Shown here: positions 36,930-45,568 of the stretch, piece by piece
Layout: each line of letters opens with the position of its first letter
Numbering within the stretch: position 1 is the stretch's first letter
Assembly (NCBI RefSeq): GCF_010747415.1
Contig: NZ_JAAGNZ010000001.1
Coordinates: 3,224,001 to 3,288,000, forward strand
Direction of reading: 5' to 3'
Origin: Spirosoma agri
GTDB lineage: Bacteria > Bacteroidota > Bacteroidia > Cytophagales > Spirosomataceae
Length of the DNA stretch: 64,000 nt
The notes under the pieces: generated by a model
Seen by the model: the letters and a program-made list of their open reading frames with translations, nothing else
Database searches by the model: none
What the model was told of the DNA's origin: nothing
Made by a program: the position numbers and the translations under genes

Positions 36930-37345
36930 ATCAGTCAACAGCATCCCATCGCTCCGAGTCATCACTAACGCCCGATTCCTGCCATCAGGCGTATCAACAT
37001 TGGCAGCAAATTATTCGTCAGCAGGAAGAGGAAATCGGGCACCTCCGAACCTTACTGCTCGACGTAATGAACTTGTATAATTGCCGTAGCCTTCGCCACG
37101 ATGTCCTCGATTATTACCAGGATTTGAACCAGCTTCAACTCAAAATCAATCGGTTACATCACGACTTACTCTGCGAAGGAGTCGATTGTGCGGTCATCAA
37201 CGTAGAAAAAGCGTGCGTCAATAGTCGCTTTGGTCTTTCGGCAACGCTGGAACGTCATACCAATGCCTTAGTGGGTGAGTTTTCCCGCATTAAAGGCGGC
37301 TGTTTGCAATTCCTGTCGGGCATGATGAGTCTGAATTTATTATAG
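36926..37345 (+). CDS. Helical protein of unknown function
   Basis: 139 residues, translationally coupled to the thioredoxin-like gene (ATGA overlap). Predicted mainly helical with a heptad pattern at about 25-60 (HWQQIIRQQEEEIGHLRTLL) and 65-90. No family recognised. The pair may form a small complex; that rests only on the coupling. Confidence 0.55.
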   Translation: MNQSTASHRSESSLTPDSCHQAYQHWQQIIRQQEEEIGHLRTLLLDVMNLYNCRSLRHDVLDYYQDLNQLQLKINRLHHDLLCEGVDCAVINVEKACVNSRFGLSATLERHTNALVGEFSRIKGGCLQFLSGMMSLNLL

Positions 37346-37629
37346 ATATGGCGCTTCCTGCTGACCTGAACCAGTTCTATAACCAGCTTCATTTTGGAGG
37401 CAGTTCGTGACAAAGGGGAATAGTAGTGACCGAATTGGCCGAACCGCAGCCTGTAGGCTCCACCCGATATTGGGGTATTTATGGTTAAGGTTTCATCCAG
37501 AGCCAGATACTTAAAACTCACTTTTTTGGTGCTGGAATCGACTGATAAAGGTCAGCTTCCGGACTGATCGGGATCAGGCATCGCGTAAGCCGATGCCTAC
37601 ACCTTTGCGGCTGTTTTTATCGATTCATT
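37346..37629. other. Intergenic region upstream of desaturase
   Basis: About 285 bases. The minus strand holds an 88-codon frame (37521-37255) overlapping the previous gene; residues such as ALDETLTINTPISGGAYRLR look protein-like, but there is no good start or context. The desaturase promoter was not resolved. Confidence 0.3.
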
Positions 37630-38379
37630 ATGATCATCCTCGCGTTCTTTTTAGCACACTGGTATCTGTCGGTGTTGATGCAGACCTTATTCTTACACCG
37701 CTACGCGGCCCATCAGATGTTTACGATGAGCCGACGCTGGGAGAAAATTTTTTACGTGCTGACTTTCGTTGGGCAGGGTTCTTCGTTTCTGAGTCCGCGC
37801 GCCTACGGTATCATGCACCGGTTGCACCACGCCCACGCCGATACGGAACACGACCCGCATTCCCCGCAGTATTCGAAGAACCTGTTCGACATGATGTGGA
37901 AGACGCGGCTCTTCTACAGCGAGATCAGGAACGATCGGGATACGATTCCGGCCAAATTCAAAAAAGGCGTACCCAACTGGACATGGATGGAGCATTTTGG
38001 CAGTCGGTGGTCGGTCCGGATAGCCTGGGGAACGGTCTACACGCTGGTGTATATCCAGTTTGCCACAACGCCCTGGCTTTTTCTGCTACTACCGATCCAT
38101 TTTCTGATGGGGCCCATTCACGGAGCGATCATCAATTGGTACGCGCACCGGTATGGCTACACGAATTTTGCGGTCGATGATACGGCGAAAAACTTGCTCC
38201 CGTTCGATTTTCTGATGATGGGCGAATCCTATCACAACAACCACCACAAATATGGCGGACGCGCCAATTTCGGCGGTTTCCGCTGGCACGAATTCGACCC
38301 GGCATACCCGGTATTAAAAATGCTAGACGCCCTAAAAATCATTCGGTTACGCACCGGACGCGACGAAGCCTATATGTAA
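37630..38379 (+). CDS. Fatty acid (acyl-CoA) desaturase
   Basis: 249 residues, membrane-bound di-iron desaturase. The three histidine boxes are HRYAAH (23-28), HRLHHAH (63-69) and HNNHH (202-206). Short for the family, with only two hydrophobic hairpins. It introduces a double bond into membrane acyl chains, usually delta-9, to keep membranes fluid. Convergent with the MFS gene that follows. Confidence 0.9.
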   Translation: MIILAFFLAHWYLSVLMQTLFLHRYAAHQMFTMSRRWEKIFYVLTFVGQGSSFLSPRAYGIMHRLHHAHADTEHDPHSPQYSKNLFDMMWKTRLFYSEIRNDRDTIPAKFKKGVPNWTWMEHFGSRWSVRIAWGTVYTLVYIQFATTPWLFLLLPIHFLMGPIHGAIINWYAHRYGYTNFAVDDTAKNLLPFDFLMMGESYHNNHHKYGGRANFGGFRWHEFDPAYPVLKMLDALKIIRLRTGRDEAYM

Positions 38380-38415
38380 CGATATAGGCAGAGAATCGGG
38401 TTAACAAGAAGCTGG

Positions 38416-39594
38416 CTATCGGCTGCGACGCATAGCCCAAAGTCCTGCAATTGGGCCGGGCAGCAGGCTATAAAACAGCCAGCCCGATATGCCGGCGGAA
38501 GCGGCCAACCCGGCCATCAGCTGGATCGACAGCACGGTCAGTAAAAAACCAAAGCAGGTAACCAGTGTCAGGACACTGCCCCGGTTTTCACTCGTGGCGC
38601 GACTGGCAACCAACGTCGAAAACTGGGGCGAATCGCCTGCGGCTGCCGCTCCCCACACCAGCAGGAACAAACCAAACAGAAAAGGCGGCAGGGCCAGCGA
38701 AAACGGAACCAGCAGAATACACAACGTTGAAGTCAGCAGCAAAGAACGAGCCACCCGCCCACTACCAATCCGCAAGGCAAGCAATCCGCCACCCACGCAG
38801 CCCACAGCCCCCGCAGCAATCGTACCGAACGTCCATAAGGGGTTCGACAGCGTAATGTCAGGATGTTGCTCATGGTAGTAACGGATCAGGATTGGCAGAA
38901 AAGCCCAGAACGTATACAGCTCCCACATGTGGCCGAAGTAGCCCAGCATGGCCGGTCGAAAAGCCGATGGTTTGCCCAATGCCACCAGTGCCTGAACCCG
39001 AAACCGATTACCCCGGACAAGCGTATGCGTTACGGGCACCAGGAGCGTCAGGAATACACCCCCACCGATCGCCAACAAACTAACTGACAGTAGCAACGTC
39101 CGATAGGGCACGCTACCGCCAAGTCCACGCAGCAGATAGGGAAAAGCCGTGCCCAACACCAGGGCCCCGACCAGAAACCCCATCGCTCTTCCCAGGCCAG
39201 TCTTGAATCGGTCGGCGGCAATCTTCATCCCAACGGGATAAACACCCGCCAGAAAGAAGCCGGTCATGAATCGGCTTGTCAGAACCGTTTCGGCGTTAAG
39301 CGGGAACACCAGCCAGATTAGGTTAACGGCAGCCGCCAGGGATACGGATACCAGAAAAACCGATGTCGACCGAAAGCGATCCGGAATAGCAAACAGCGCA
39401 TAGAGAAACGTACCCGTGATGAAGCCCAGTTGCACCGCCGATGTAATCCAGCTCGTCAGTTCCGGCGCGTGTAGCACCGATTGAAGTTCGGGCAAAACGG
39501 CATTACCGGCAAACCAGAGGGACGTACCCGCAAACTGCGCGAATACAATAACCAGCAAATGAAAAGTCGTACGGGAGGTATCGGGCATTCCCAA
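38416..39594 (-). CDS. MFS transporter
   Basis: 392 residues with about 12 membrane segments and almost no extramembrane domains. The N-terminal half shows FAQFAGTSLWFAGNAVLPEL and a loop between helices 2 and 3 shorter than the usual GxLaDrxGrr. Substrate unknown; the overall look is that of the sugar or drug effluxer branch. Monocistronic. Confidence 0.8.
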   Translation of the reverse strand: MGMPDTSRTTFHLLVIVFAQFAGTSLWFAGNAVLPELQSVLHAPELTSWITSAVQLGFITGTFLYALFAIPDRFRSTSVFLVSVSLAAAVNLIWLVFPLNAETVLTSRFMTGFFLAGVYPVGMKIAADRFKTGLGRAMGFLVGALVLGTAFPYLLRGLGGSVPYRTLLLSVSLLAIGGGVFLTLLVPVTHTLVRGNRFRVQALVALGKPSAFRPAMLGYFGHMWELYTFWAFLPILIRYYHEQHPDITLSNPLWTFGTIAAGAVGCVGGGLLALRIGSGRVARSLLLTSTLCILLVPFSLALPPFLFGLFLLVWGAAAAGDSPQFSTLVASRATSENRGSVLTLVTCFGFLLTVLSIQLMAGLAASAGISGWLFYSLLPGPIAGLWAMRRSR

Positions 39595-39855
39595 AGGTAG
39601 CCCTCATTTCCCATCAGACGGTTATGCGGGTTTTTCGCTAAGGCACGTGTTGCCATACCACCGCATGCCTACCGTAGCGATCATCAGCCTCGTGGGACGC
39701 CCTTTCCTACGCAATATCTGCATGGCGTTCGACGCGCCTGAATGGTACGAAGCCGAACGTTGGGCCAGGCCAACCTCGGCTATTTTCGCAAACTGTATGG
39801 AGAGCGTTACTACCCGTTGACCAGCTTATGATTAACTGGCGTTCACACTAAAAAG
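39595..39855. other. Intergenic stretch
   Basis: About 260 bases. A 51-codon plus-strand frame from ATG 39666 (MPTVAIISLVGRPF) and, in another frame, a tail GYFRKLYGERYYPLTSL before a stop near 39831 look like the broken end of a former gene; evidence is too thin to call it. Confidence 0.3.
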
Positions 39856-40920
39856 CTACCAGTTAGCTCGTCGTAGCCTATCGGGTTGTAGCAGTCGAAT
39901 ACCGCCCGACGGTATTACCTCGATCAGTCCATCCTGTTTAAACTCACTCAACGTTCGTATGAGCGATTCGGTTGCGGTGCCGATGGTAGCGGCCAGATCG
40001 TCGCGCGAAAGCTGAATCACCTGATCGGGCTGTTGCTCATGGAGCCGGAGCAGCGTATTCGCCACCCGACGCCGGAGCGAACTGTAGGCCATTGCCAACA
40101 ACTGCTTCTCCCGCTCGCCCACCTGTCCCGCCAGCAGCTTAATAAACTGTTGACCAACTGCCGGATTGGCCTGTATCAGTTGCTGAAAATCCTCCCTGGC
40201 GATGTATATCAATTCCGTTTCTTCCAGCGTCACGGCGGAATCGGTGTAGTTGCCATTCTCCAATAAGGCAAAATAACCGAAAAAATCTCCGGCATTATAA
40301 AGGCCCGTGATCAGCTCTTTCCCGTCGGTATTGGTGCGAACGGTCTTCACCTTGCCCGCTTTGAGAAAATACAGCCGCGTGGGTTCATCGCCCTCCGAAT
40401 ACACGTACTGCTTCTTGCGAACGGTGTGCGCTTTACGATTCGCCGACAGGCTTTGGAGCGTACCGACCTGCCTGGCCGCATCGACAAGAAACTGCGTCAG
40501 CCCCTCTTCCCGACGTTGCGTTTCAGCCTGGTTACGCTCAGGGTGAAGATGTTGAAACCGGTTCAGTCGTCCCTCGATGGCACTGAGCAGTTCCGACTCA
40601 TCGAACGGTTTGGTCAGGTAGTCGTCGGCCCCCAGCTCCATGCCTTTCCGAAACTCAGACCGTTCGGTTTTGGCCGTCAAAAAAATGAACGGCACCCCCG
40701 ATAATTGTGGATTTTTATTGAAAATGCGCAAGACACCATAGCCATCGAGCACCGGCATCATGATGTCGCAGATGACCAGATCGGGTTTCGTATCCAACGC
40801 TTTTTCGACGCCTAGTTTGCCGTTTTCAGCCGTTAGTACGGTATAACCGGTCAGTTCCAGGATCTCGGCGGTGTTGTCGCGAATATCGTCGTTGTCTTCA
40901 ATCAGCAGGATGGTTTGCAT
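39856..40920 (-). CDS. Response regulator with CRP/FNR-type output (REC-cNMP-HTH)
   Basis: 354 residues. REC domain 1-120 with acidic pocket E8-D9, phospho-acceptor D52 (LVICDIMMP), T82 and K104 (LTKPF). Then a cyclic-nucleotide-binding-like jelly roll (about 150-265, YSEGDEPTRLYFLKAGKVK) and a CRP-type winged helix (about 285-345, LSRDDLAATIGTATESLIRTLSEF). So phosphorylation rather than a small ligand probably governs DNA binding. The 3' end of the histidine kinase gene overlaps its start by 23 nt, making them a two-component pair. Confidence 0.92.
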   Translation of the reverse strand: MQTILLIEDNDDIRDNTAEILELTGYTVLTAENGKLGVEKALDTKPDLVICDIMMPVLDGYGVLRIFNKNPQLSGVPFIFLTAKTERSEFRKGMELGADDYLTKPFDESELLSAIEGRLNRFQHLHPERNQAETQRREEGLTQFLVDAARQVGTLQSLSANRKAHTVRKKQYVYSEGDEPTRLYFLKAGKVKTVRTNTDGKELITGLYNAGDFFGYFALLENGNYTDSAVTLEETELIYIAREDFQQLIQANPAVGQQFIKLLAGQVGEREKQLLAMAYSSLRRRVANTLLRLHEQQPDQVIQLSRDDLAATIGTATESLIRTLSEFKQDGLIEVIPSGGIRLLQPDRLRRANW

Positions 40921-42511
40921 ACGGAAGGGTAATGAGAACGGTCGTTCCCTGGTTTAATTCGCTTGTTAAGGTGACATGCCCGCCCATCAGGTCAACATAA
41001 CGCCTGACAATGTGCAGACCCAGGCCCGTACCGGCAATAGTCATAACGTTTTTAGCCCGAAAGAAGCGTTCAAACAGATGCTCCTGATCGTCCGGCGAGA
41101 TGCCCACTCCCTGATCACGGATGCGAAGGGTCAACCAGTCAGCATCGTACTGCAACGCTACCGTCACGACGGAGCCCGGTCCGGAATATTTGATGGCATT
41201 GGACAGCAGATTGATCATAATTTTTCGCAACAGCGACGGATCGATCCACACCGACTCCGGGCTTTTAAGCACCGTTTGAATCGTTTGCCCGTCTTTCAGC
41301 ATCGACTGCATATCGGCCACGGTTTCGTTCACCAGACGAGTTAGGTCAACGGCAACGGGGTTCGTTTCGATCCGGCCTTCTTCCAGCTTGCCCACCGACA
41401 GGAACTCTTCGAGAATGTCGTTGAGCTGATTGACCGACGAGCGTATCCGGTTGATGTGTTTCTGCCGCTTTTGCTGCTGCTCTTCGGCGGGGTATTTCTC
41501 GATGAGCGCGGCCGATGTCAGCACCGTTGTCAGGGGCGTGCGAAACTCGTGGGAAGCCATCGAAACGAAGCGTGATTTCAACTCCCCCAGCTCCCGCTCA
41601 GCCGCCAGTGCTTTGTTGAGTTCATCCTTCGATTGTTCCAGCTGGTCGAGGGTGTTCATCAGCGCGTGGGTGCGGTCTGCGACTTTCTGTTCCAGGTCGG
41701 CATTGAGCCGTTCAATGTGGTCGCGGTGCTCGATGAGCTGTCGTTCAGCGGCTTTTTTTACGGTAATGTCGATCACGTACGCCACCACATACAGTTCATC
41801 TTCCAGCCGAAAATAGCTCAGACTGATCTCGACGGGAAATATCGACCCGTCGTTGCGCTGGGCGTGCAGATCGCGGTTGTGCCCCATCGACCTCACCTGT
41901 GGATTCGCGTTGAAGGAATGCCTCAACTTTTCGTGGTAGGAACTAACGCTCGTTGGCACCAGCTGTTCGATGGTTTTCCCGTACAATTCGCCCGTTTCGT
42001 ACCCGAACAGCTGATCGGCTAACTGATTGACGGACACAATCCGCCCGTGCTGATCACAAACGATGATACCGATGGTGGCATTCGAGAAAATGGCTTCATA
42101 CCGACGGACGTTCTGCTCAAGATCCCGTTCGGCCTGACGCAGCCGATCCTGGTCGACAAGCCGAATGAGGGCATACGGTCTGCCGTGAGTGGTGAACGCG
42201 TGGATGGTGAGGTGGCCCCAAAATGGCTGTCCATTCTGTCGGTTAATTTCCAGATCTTCCTGGTGGTATCCGCTTTTGATCCGATCGATCAGGCTAGGTT
42301 GCGGTTCGTCTGCCAGCGACCTGATCCGAAGCGAATGAGAACGCAGGGTATCGGCCAGAAAAGCCTGTTCGGACAGATAGCCCAGCATCGCCACCCCCGC
42401 CCGATTGACGTGCGTATACCGCTCATCGACCAGATCAAAGATCCCATTGAAATCGTCGCTTTTCTCAAACAGCAGGTCTACTAACCCACTTGAATACAAA
42501 TCGGTGAGCAT
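40898..42511 (-). CDS. PAS-domain sensor histidine kinase
   Basis: 537 residues without membrane segments, so cytoplasmic. Two PAS domains (about 17-120 and 133-250), a coiled coil (255-310), HisKA with H321 in SHEFRTPL, and a HATPase domain with N437 (LLSNAIKY), DQGVGI (466-471) and GTGLGL (494-499). Autophosphorylates and passes the phosphate to the REC-CRP regulator whose gene it overlaps. The signal, sensed by PAS, is unknown. Confidence 0.92.
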   Translation of the reverse strand: MLTDLYSSGLVDLLFEKSDDFNGIFDLVDERYTHVNRAGVAMLGYLSEQAFLADTLRSHSLRIRSLADEPQPSLIDRIKSGYHQEDLEINRQNGQPFWGHLTIHAFTTHGRPYALIRLVDQDRLRQAERDLEQNVRRYEAIFSNATIGIIVCDQHGRIVSVNQLADQLFGYETGELYGKTIEQLVPTSVSSYHEKLRHSFNANPQVRSMGHNRDLHAQRNDGSIFPVEISLSYFRLEDELYVVAYVIDITVKKAAERQLIEHRDHIERLNADLEQKVADRTHALMNTLDQLEQSKDELNKALAAERELGELKSRFVSMASHEFRTPLTTVLTSAALIEKYPAEEQQQKRQKHINRIRSSVNQLNDILEEFLSVGKLEEGRIETNPVAVDLTRLVNETVADMQSMLKDGQTIQTVLKSPESVWIDPSLLRKIMINLLSNAIKYSGPGSVVTVALQYDADWLTLRIRDQGVGISPDDQEHLFERFFRAKNVMTIAGTGLGLHIVRRYVDLMGGHVTLTSELNQGTTVLITLPYANHPAD

Positions 42512-42877
42512 AGGCGAATGGACATCCCCGTCAATGTTGACATTAGTTCACGCCAAACTTCGCCTAATTTTAAAGAAAGGCCAAACGGAAGGCGAACAAA
42601 CGTTGAACTCCTCACAGCCCGAAACCCGCGGGTGATTTTCGTTCTCTGTCGTGTCCGCTGGTGCTGAATGGATTACCCTGTCAGGTGCTTTACGAGTATA
42701 AGTCGAAGTGGGCAGTCATTCACGAATCGGCTTATGTAGACGCCCCTGCCATTCATTTTGCAATGCTTTTAACGAACCAGAAACAGACAACAGTACGCCA
42801 TCGTAGGCTTCTGTTGGTAACCGATAAAATTGACCGGTCATCTGAACGCATTGGTAGGCCAGCATTGAAACCCCGCC
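42512..42877. other. Intergenic stretch
   Basis: About 365 bases upstream of the kinase gene (minus) and downstream of the lipoprotein gene. The kinase promoter should be here. No gene or strong hairpin recognised. Confidence 0.35.
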
Positions 42878-43486
42878 TTAGTTTACCCGGAGTGATACGT
42901 CATCATAATAAGCGGTCCCCGTCGTTTTGGGCAGGAAAAACAACAGGACGTACATACTGTACATATTGGCCGGGAAGCTGTCAAAAGTTAACGAATATTC
43001 CGTAAACTCCTGGGTTCCTACAATCGACGTTTTACCCTCGGTGGATGTATAAAAAGCCGGTGCATAATTGGCGCTGGCACCTAAATTGCCCCCTAGGGCT
43101 AGTGAGATTCCATTTCCCTGCACGTTGACAGTCTTGATTTTGACCTTCATGGTTAGTTTGGCCCCTGCCGGAATAGGTGTAGTGCCCATGTAGAGCACCT
43201 GCTGCATGAATTGGTAGGTGGTATCATCGGGAGCCGCCGAACAAATCACCTTAATGGAATGGGACGGCGAGGAAGCGGCTTCCGTTGAGTACGAGACGGA
43301 GTACGTATTTGGCTTGGTGGTTGAGGTTTTGCCCAGATTAGTTGTCCAGTCCTGGTAGGGCGTGGCCTCAAAATCTCCGTTCGTTAGTACATTAGCAATA
43401 GGCTGGCTTTGAGGCTCCTCCTTTTTGCAGGCGCTAAGTAGCACCACGGTGGTAAAGAGGGCAATCAATACGCTATAGGTCTTCAT
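42878..43486 (-). CDS. Lipoprotein with carbohydrate-binding-like beta-sandwich
   Basis: 202 residues. Lipoprotein signal with lipobox cysteine around residue 20 (TVVLLSACKK). The mature part begins VLTNGDFEATPYQDW, and ends TAYYDDVSLRVN, the opening and closing strands of a CBM4/9-like or galactose-binding-like jelly roll. Likely anchored to outer membrane and binding a glycan; ligand unknown. Monocistronic. Confidence 0.72.
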   Translation of the reverse strand: MKTYSVLIALFTTVVLLSACKKEEPQSQPIANVLTNGDFEATPYQDWTTNLGKTSTTKPNTYSVSYSTEAASSPSHSIKVICSAAPDDTTYQFMQQVLYMGTTPIPAGAKLTMKVKIKTVNVQGNGISLALGGNLGASANYAPAFYTSTEGKTSIVGTQEFTEYSLTFDSFPANMYSMYVLLFFLPKTTGTAYYDDVSLRVN

Positions 43487-43945
43487 CGTAGTGAGTCATA
43501 TGGTTTACCCATAAACTTTGATTATACCTATTTCTACTATGAATAAGCTAATTTAATGACAATTAACTCTTCTTTTTGACGTATTAGCCCCTTCTACTAC
43601 CACTTAGACTCTTAGTGACGGCGGTTATAGCTGTCAGCTAATTTTCACTAAACAACTAGCCCTCCATTTGATATTGTCTCAATCAGTAAACTAGCTACTC
43701 TTTAGTCTGCTAGAGTGCTGGATTGATAGCGAAACCAGATAAGTGATTTGCTGATCGATCAGCCATACTGGGTATCGTCCTAGTTACGTAAGAGGCAGAA
43801 CGGCCCCACTAACTGGCCTTCCATCAGACCCACACTAATTGCCTGTAACCGCTTACTAAACAATCGTTTGCTAATGTGATCTTACTTGACAGAAATACGC
43901 GATGGCTTCGTTATCGGCATACGAATTCACGTAAATCCCTATCCT
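43487..43945. other. Divergent promoter region
   Basis: About 460 bases between the divergent lipoprotein and thioredoxin-like genes. AT-rich in the first half; promoter elements were not clear. No gene recognised. Confidence 0.35.
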
Positions 43946-44635
43946 ATGCGTTCCTGCCTCTGCACTCCTGTACTGGTATCGGTATCTACATTGGTTTGCC
44001 TGCTTCTCGCAGGGAGCCCAATCTCGTATGCGCAAAACAACACCCTGAAACAATGCGGGGAAACCCTGCATAAAACCAGGCAAGCCTTGACGGCGAGCAA
44101 GACCTCCAATCAAGCCGGGCTTGTTCCGCTTTTCGACCCCAACGCTCAAAAGCTACAACAGAGTTATGACGAGTGGGCCAACTGTGTGAAAGGCCAGAAA
44201 GCACCCCTGTCCTCTTTTCAGACGCTACGTGGTGAATCGTACGACACCAACTCGTTAGCGGGGAAGATATTGGTGGTAAATTTTTGGTTTACAAGCTGTG
44301 CCCCCTGCATCGCTGAGATGCCAGCGATGAATAAGCTGGTGGAGGAATACAAGGGTAAAGACGTTCTCTTTCTCGGTTTTGCAACCGACAGAGTAGCCAC
44401 GCTAAAGCCTGCGTTTTTTGAGCAGCATCCGTTCAGTTTCAAAATTATTGCCGAATCCAGTAGCATAGCTTCCTCCTTTCAGGTCATGGGCTATCCGACC
44501 ACCTACATCATCGATCAGCAAGGAATTATCCGTCAAGCCTGGCTTGGGTTTGCCGGTAATGGAATGGACCAATTAGCGCCCTATCACAAAGCGAAAGAGT
44601 CGATCGATAGGCTATTGACAACGGCTAATAAGTAG
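43946..44635 (+). CDS. TlpA-like periplasmic thiol-disulfide protein
   Basis: 229 residues from the ATG at 43946 that begins a signal peptide (to about SYAQ, residue 30); the frame is open 20 codons earlier. Thioredoxin domain about 85-225 with active site WFTSCAPC (C118/C121) and cis-Pro in MGYPTTYIID. Acts as a reductase of periplasmic thiols, possibly for cytochrome c or envelope proteins. Two further cysteines (37 and 80) could form a second pair. Monocistronic. Confidence 0.88.
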   Translation: MRSCLCTPVLVSVSTLVCLLLAGSPISYAQNNTLKQCGETLHKTRQALTASKTSNQAGLVPLFDPNAQKLQQSYDEWANCVKGQKAPLSSFQTLRGESYDTNSLAGKILVVNFWFTSCAPCIAEMPAMNKLVEEYKGKDVLFLGFATDRVATLKPAFFEQHPFSFKIIAESSSIASSFQVMGYPTTYIIDQQGIIRQAWLGFAGNGMDQLAPYHKAKESIDRLLTTANK

Positions 44636-44727
44636 ACCAAAACCATACTTTAAAATCGTGTTTTGACCCGTTGACTCTTTACTGGATTTGGTGAAGTATC
44701 TGCCAGCTGTTTCTCCGAACAAATCAA

Positions 44728-45396
44728 TCATAAGTGGGGCTTGGCCAACCAAAAACCAGCGGTTATTCCCAGGGTTCGATGGTACGATTTAATCAAAGCA
44801 CTTCCTAGATCAACCAGGCCATAATTATAGTTAACCCCCACCGAGAGCCGCTTAAGTTCGATACCAGCTGCCGCGCTGGCCCCATAATCAACCCGTCTAA
44901 AGCTATTATTGCCTATATCGCCGGAACCAAAAACCACATCACGCTCAGCGATGGGGGCGTAGGAAGAGCTTAACCTACCCCCTAAACCAATCCCTACATA
45001 CGGGCCAACTCCCCCATAGAAGCGAATTGACTGACTGATACGACCTCGAAATAACGCTAAAACCGGAATCTCAGCGTAAACCAGTTTGATTGAGTTGTTA
45101 ATTGGACTAATGACCGATCCGGAATTGCCATCAATTAAGAGGGAGTTGACTTTACTGCCCTTTGTACTAATCAGCAGTGCCGGCTGTAACGAGAAGGACT
45201 TAGTCATTGGCATATCAAGGAGGACTCCCCCCTGAAAAGCGACTTGCGGCTCAACCGAGACACCTGACTCAAGTGCAGGTATATGGATAGTGGATGCGTT
45301 TATACCAGCTTTGATACCCAGGCGAACTTGGGCATAAGCTTCGTTACCGAGAACTAGCGCACTGGCTACTAAAACCGATTTGATTAGATTTTTCAT
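44728..45396 (-). CDS. Porin-like outer membrane beta-barrel (PorT family)
   Basis: 222 residues: signal peptide (MKNLIKSVLVASALVLGNEAYAQ), then eight-stranded barrel pattern starting VRLGIKAGINAS and with alternating aromatic/small residues to GVNYNYGLVDL and GITAGFWL. This is the outer membrane protein beta-barrel type common in Bacteroidota. Role unknown; probably structural or adhesive. It is preceded by a long hairpin that ends the T9SS gene. Confidence 0.8.
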   Translation of the reverse strand: MKNLIKSVLVASALVLGNEAYAQVRLGIKAGINASTIHIPALESGVSVEPQVAFQGGVLLDMPMTKSFSLQPALLISTKGSKVNSLLIDGNSGSVISPINNSIKLVYAEIPVLALFRGRISQSIRFYGGVGPYVGIGLGGRLSSSYAPIAERDVVFGSGDIGNNSFRRVDYGASAAAGIELKRLSVGVNYNYGLVDLGSALIKSYHRTLGITAGFWLAKPHL

Positions 45397-45459
45397 GGTT
45401 GAGCTTGGTAAGGAATTTTGGTACTAATTGAAACCGTACTGTGGGTAACATTCCACCCG

Positions 45460-45511
45460 ATGATAGCCCAAAGCGGCCCGACTTATGAGTCGGGCCGTTT
45501 TGGGCTATCAT
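45460..45511 (-). terminator. Long hairpin after FG-GAP/T9SS gene
   Basis: Twenty-four-base arms (45460-45483 and 45488-45511) pair with one G-T position around a TATG loop. It lies 58 bp after the stop of the T9SS gene and upstream of the porin gene, and can act in both directions. Confidence 0.75.
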
Positions 45512-45568
45512 GTACTTTATTGATCAAACTATGTTCGTTGAGCAGCTTCCCGCTCGAATGATAGCTAC

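Noticed and set aside
37255..37521. 88-codon minus-strand frame overlapping the gene at 36926
   Set aside because: GTG start only, overlaps the end of a better supported gene, and no neighbour on that strand; could be a remnant but not callable.
37593..38180. 195-codon frame over the desaturase gene
   Set aside because: The overlapping frame encodes all three histidine boxes of a desaturase; this one has no motif and is its shadow.
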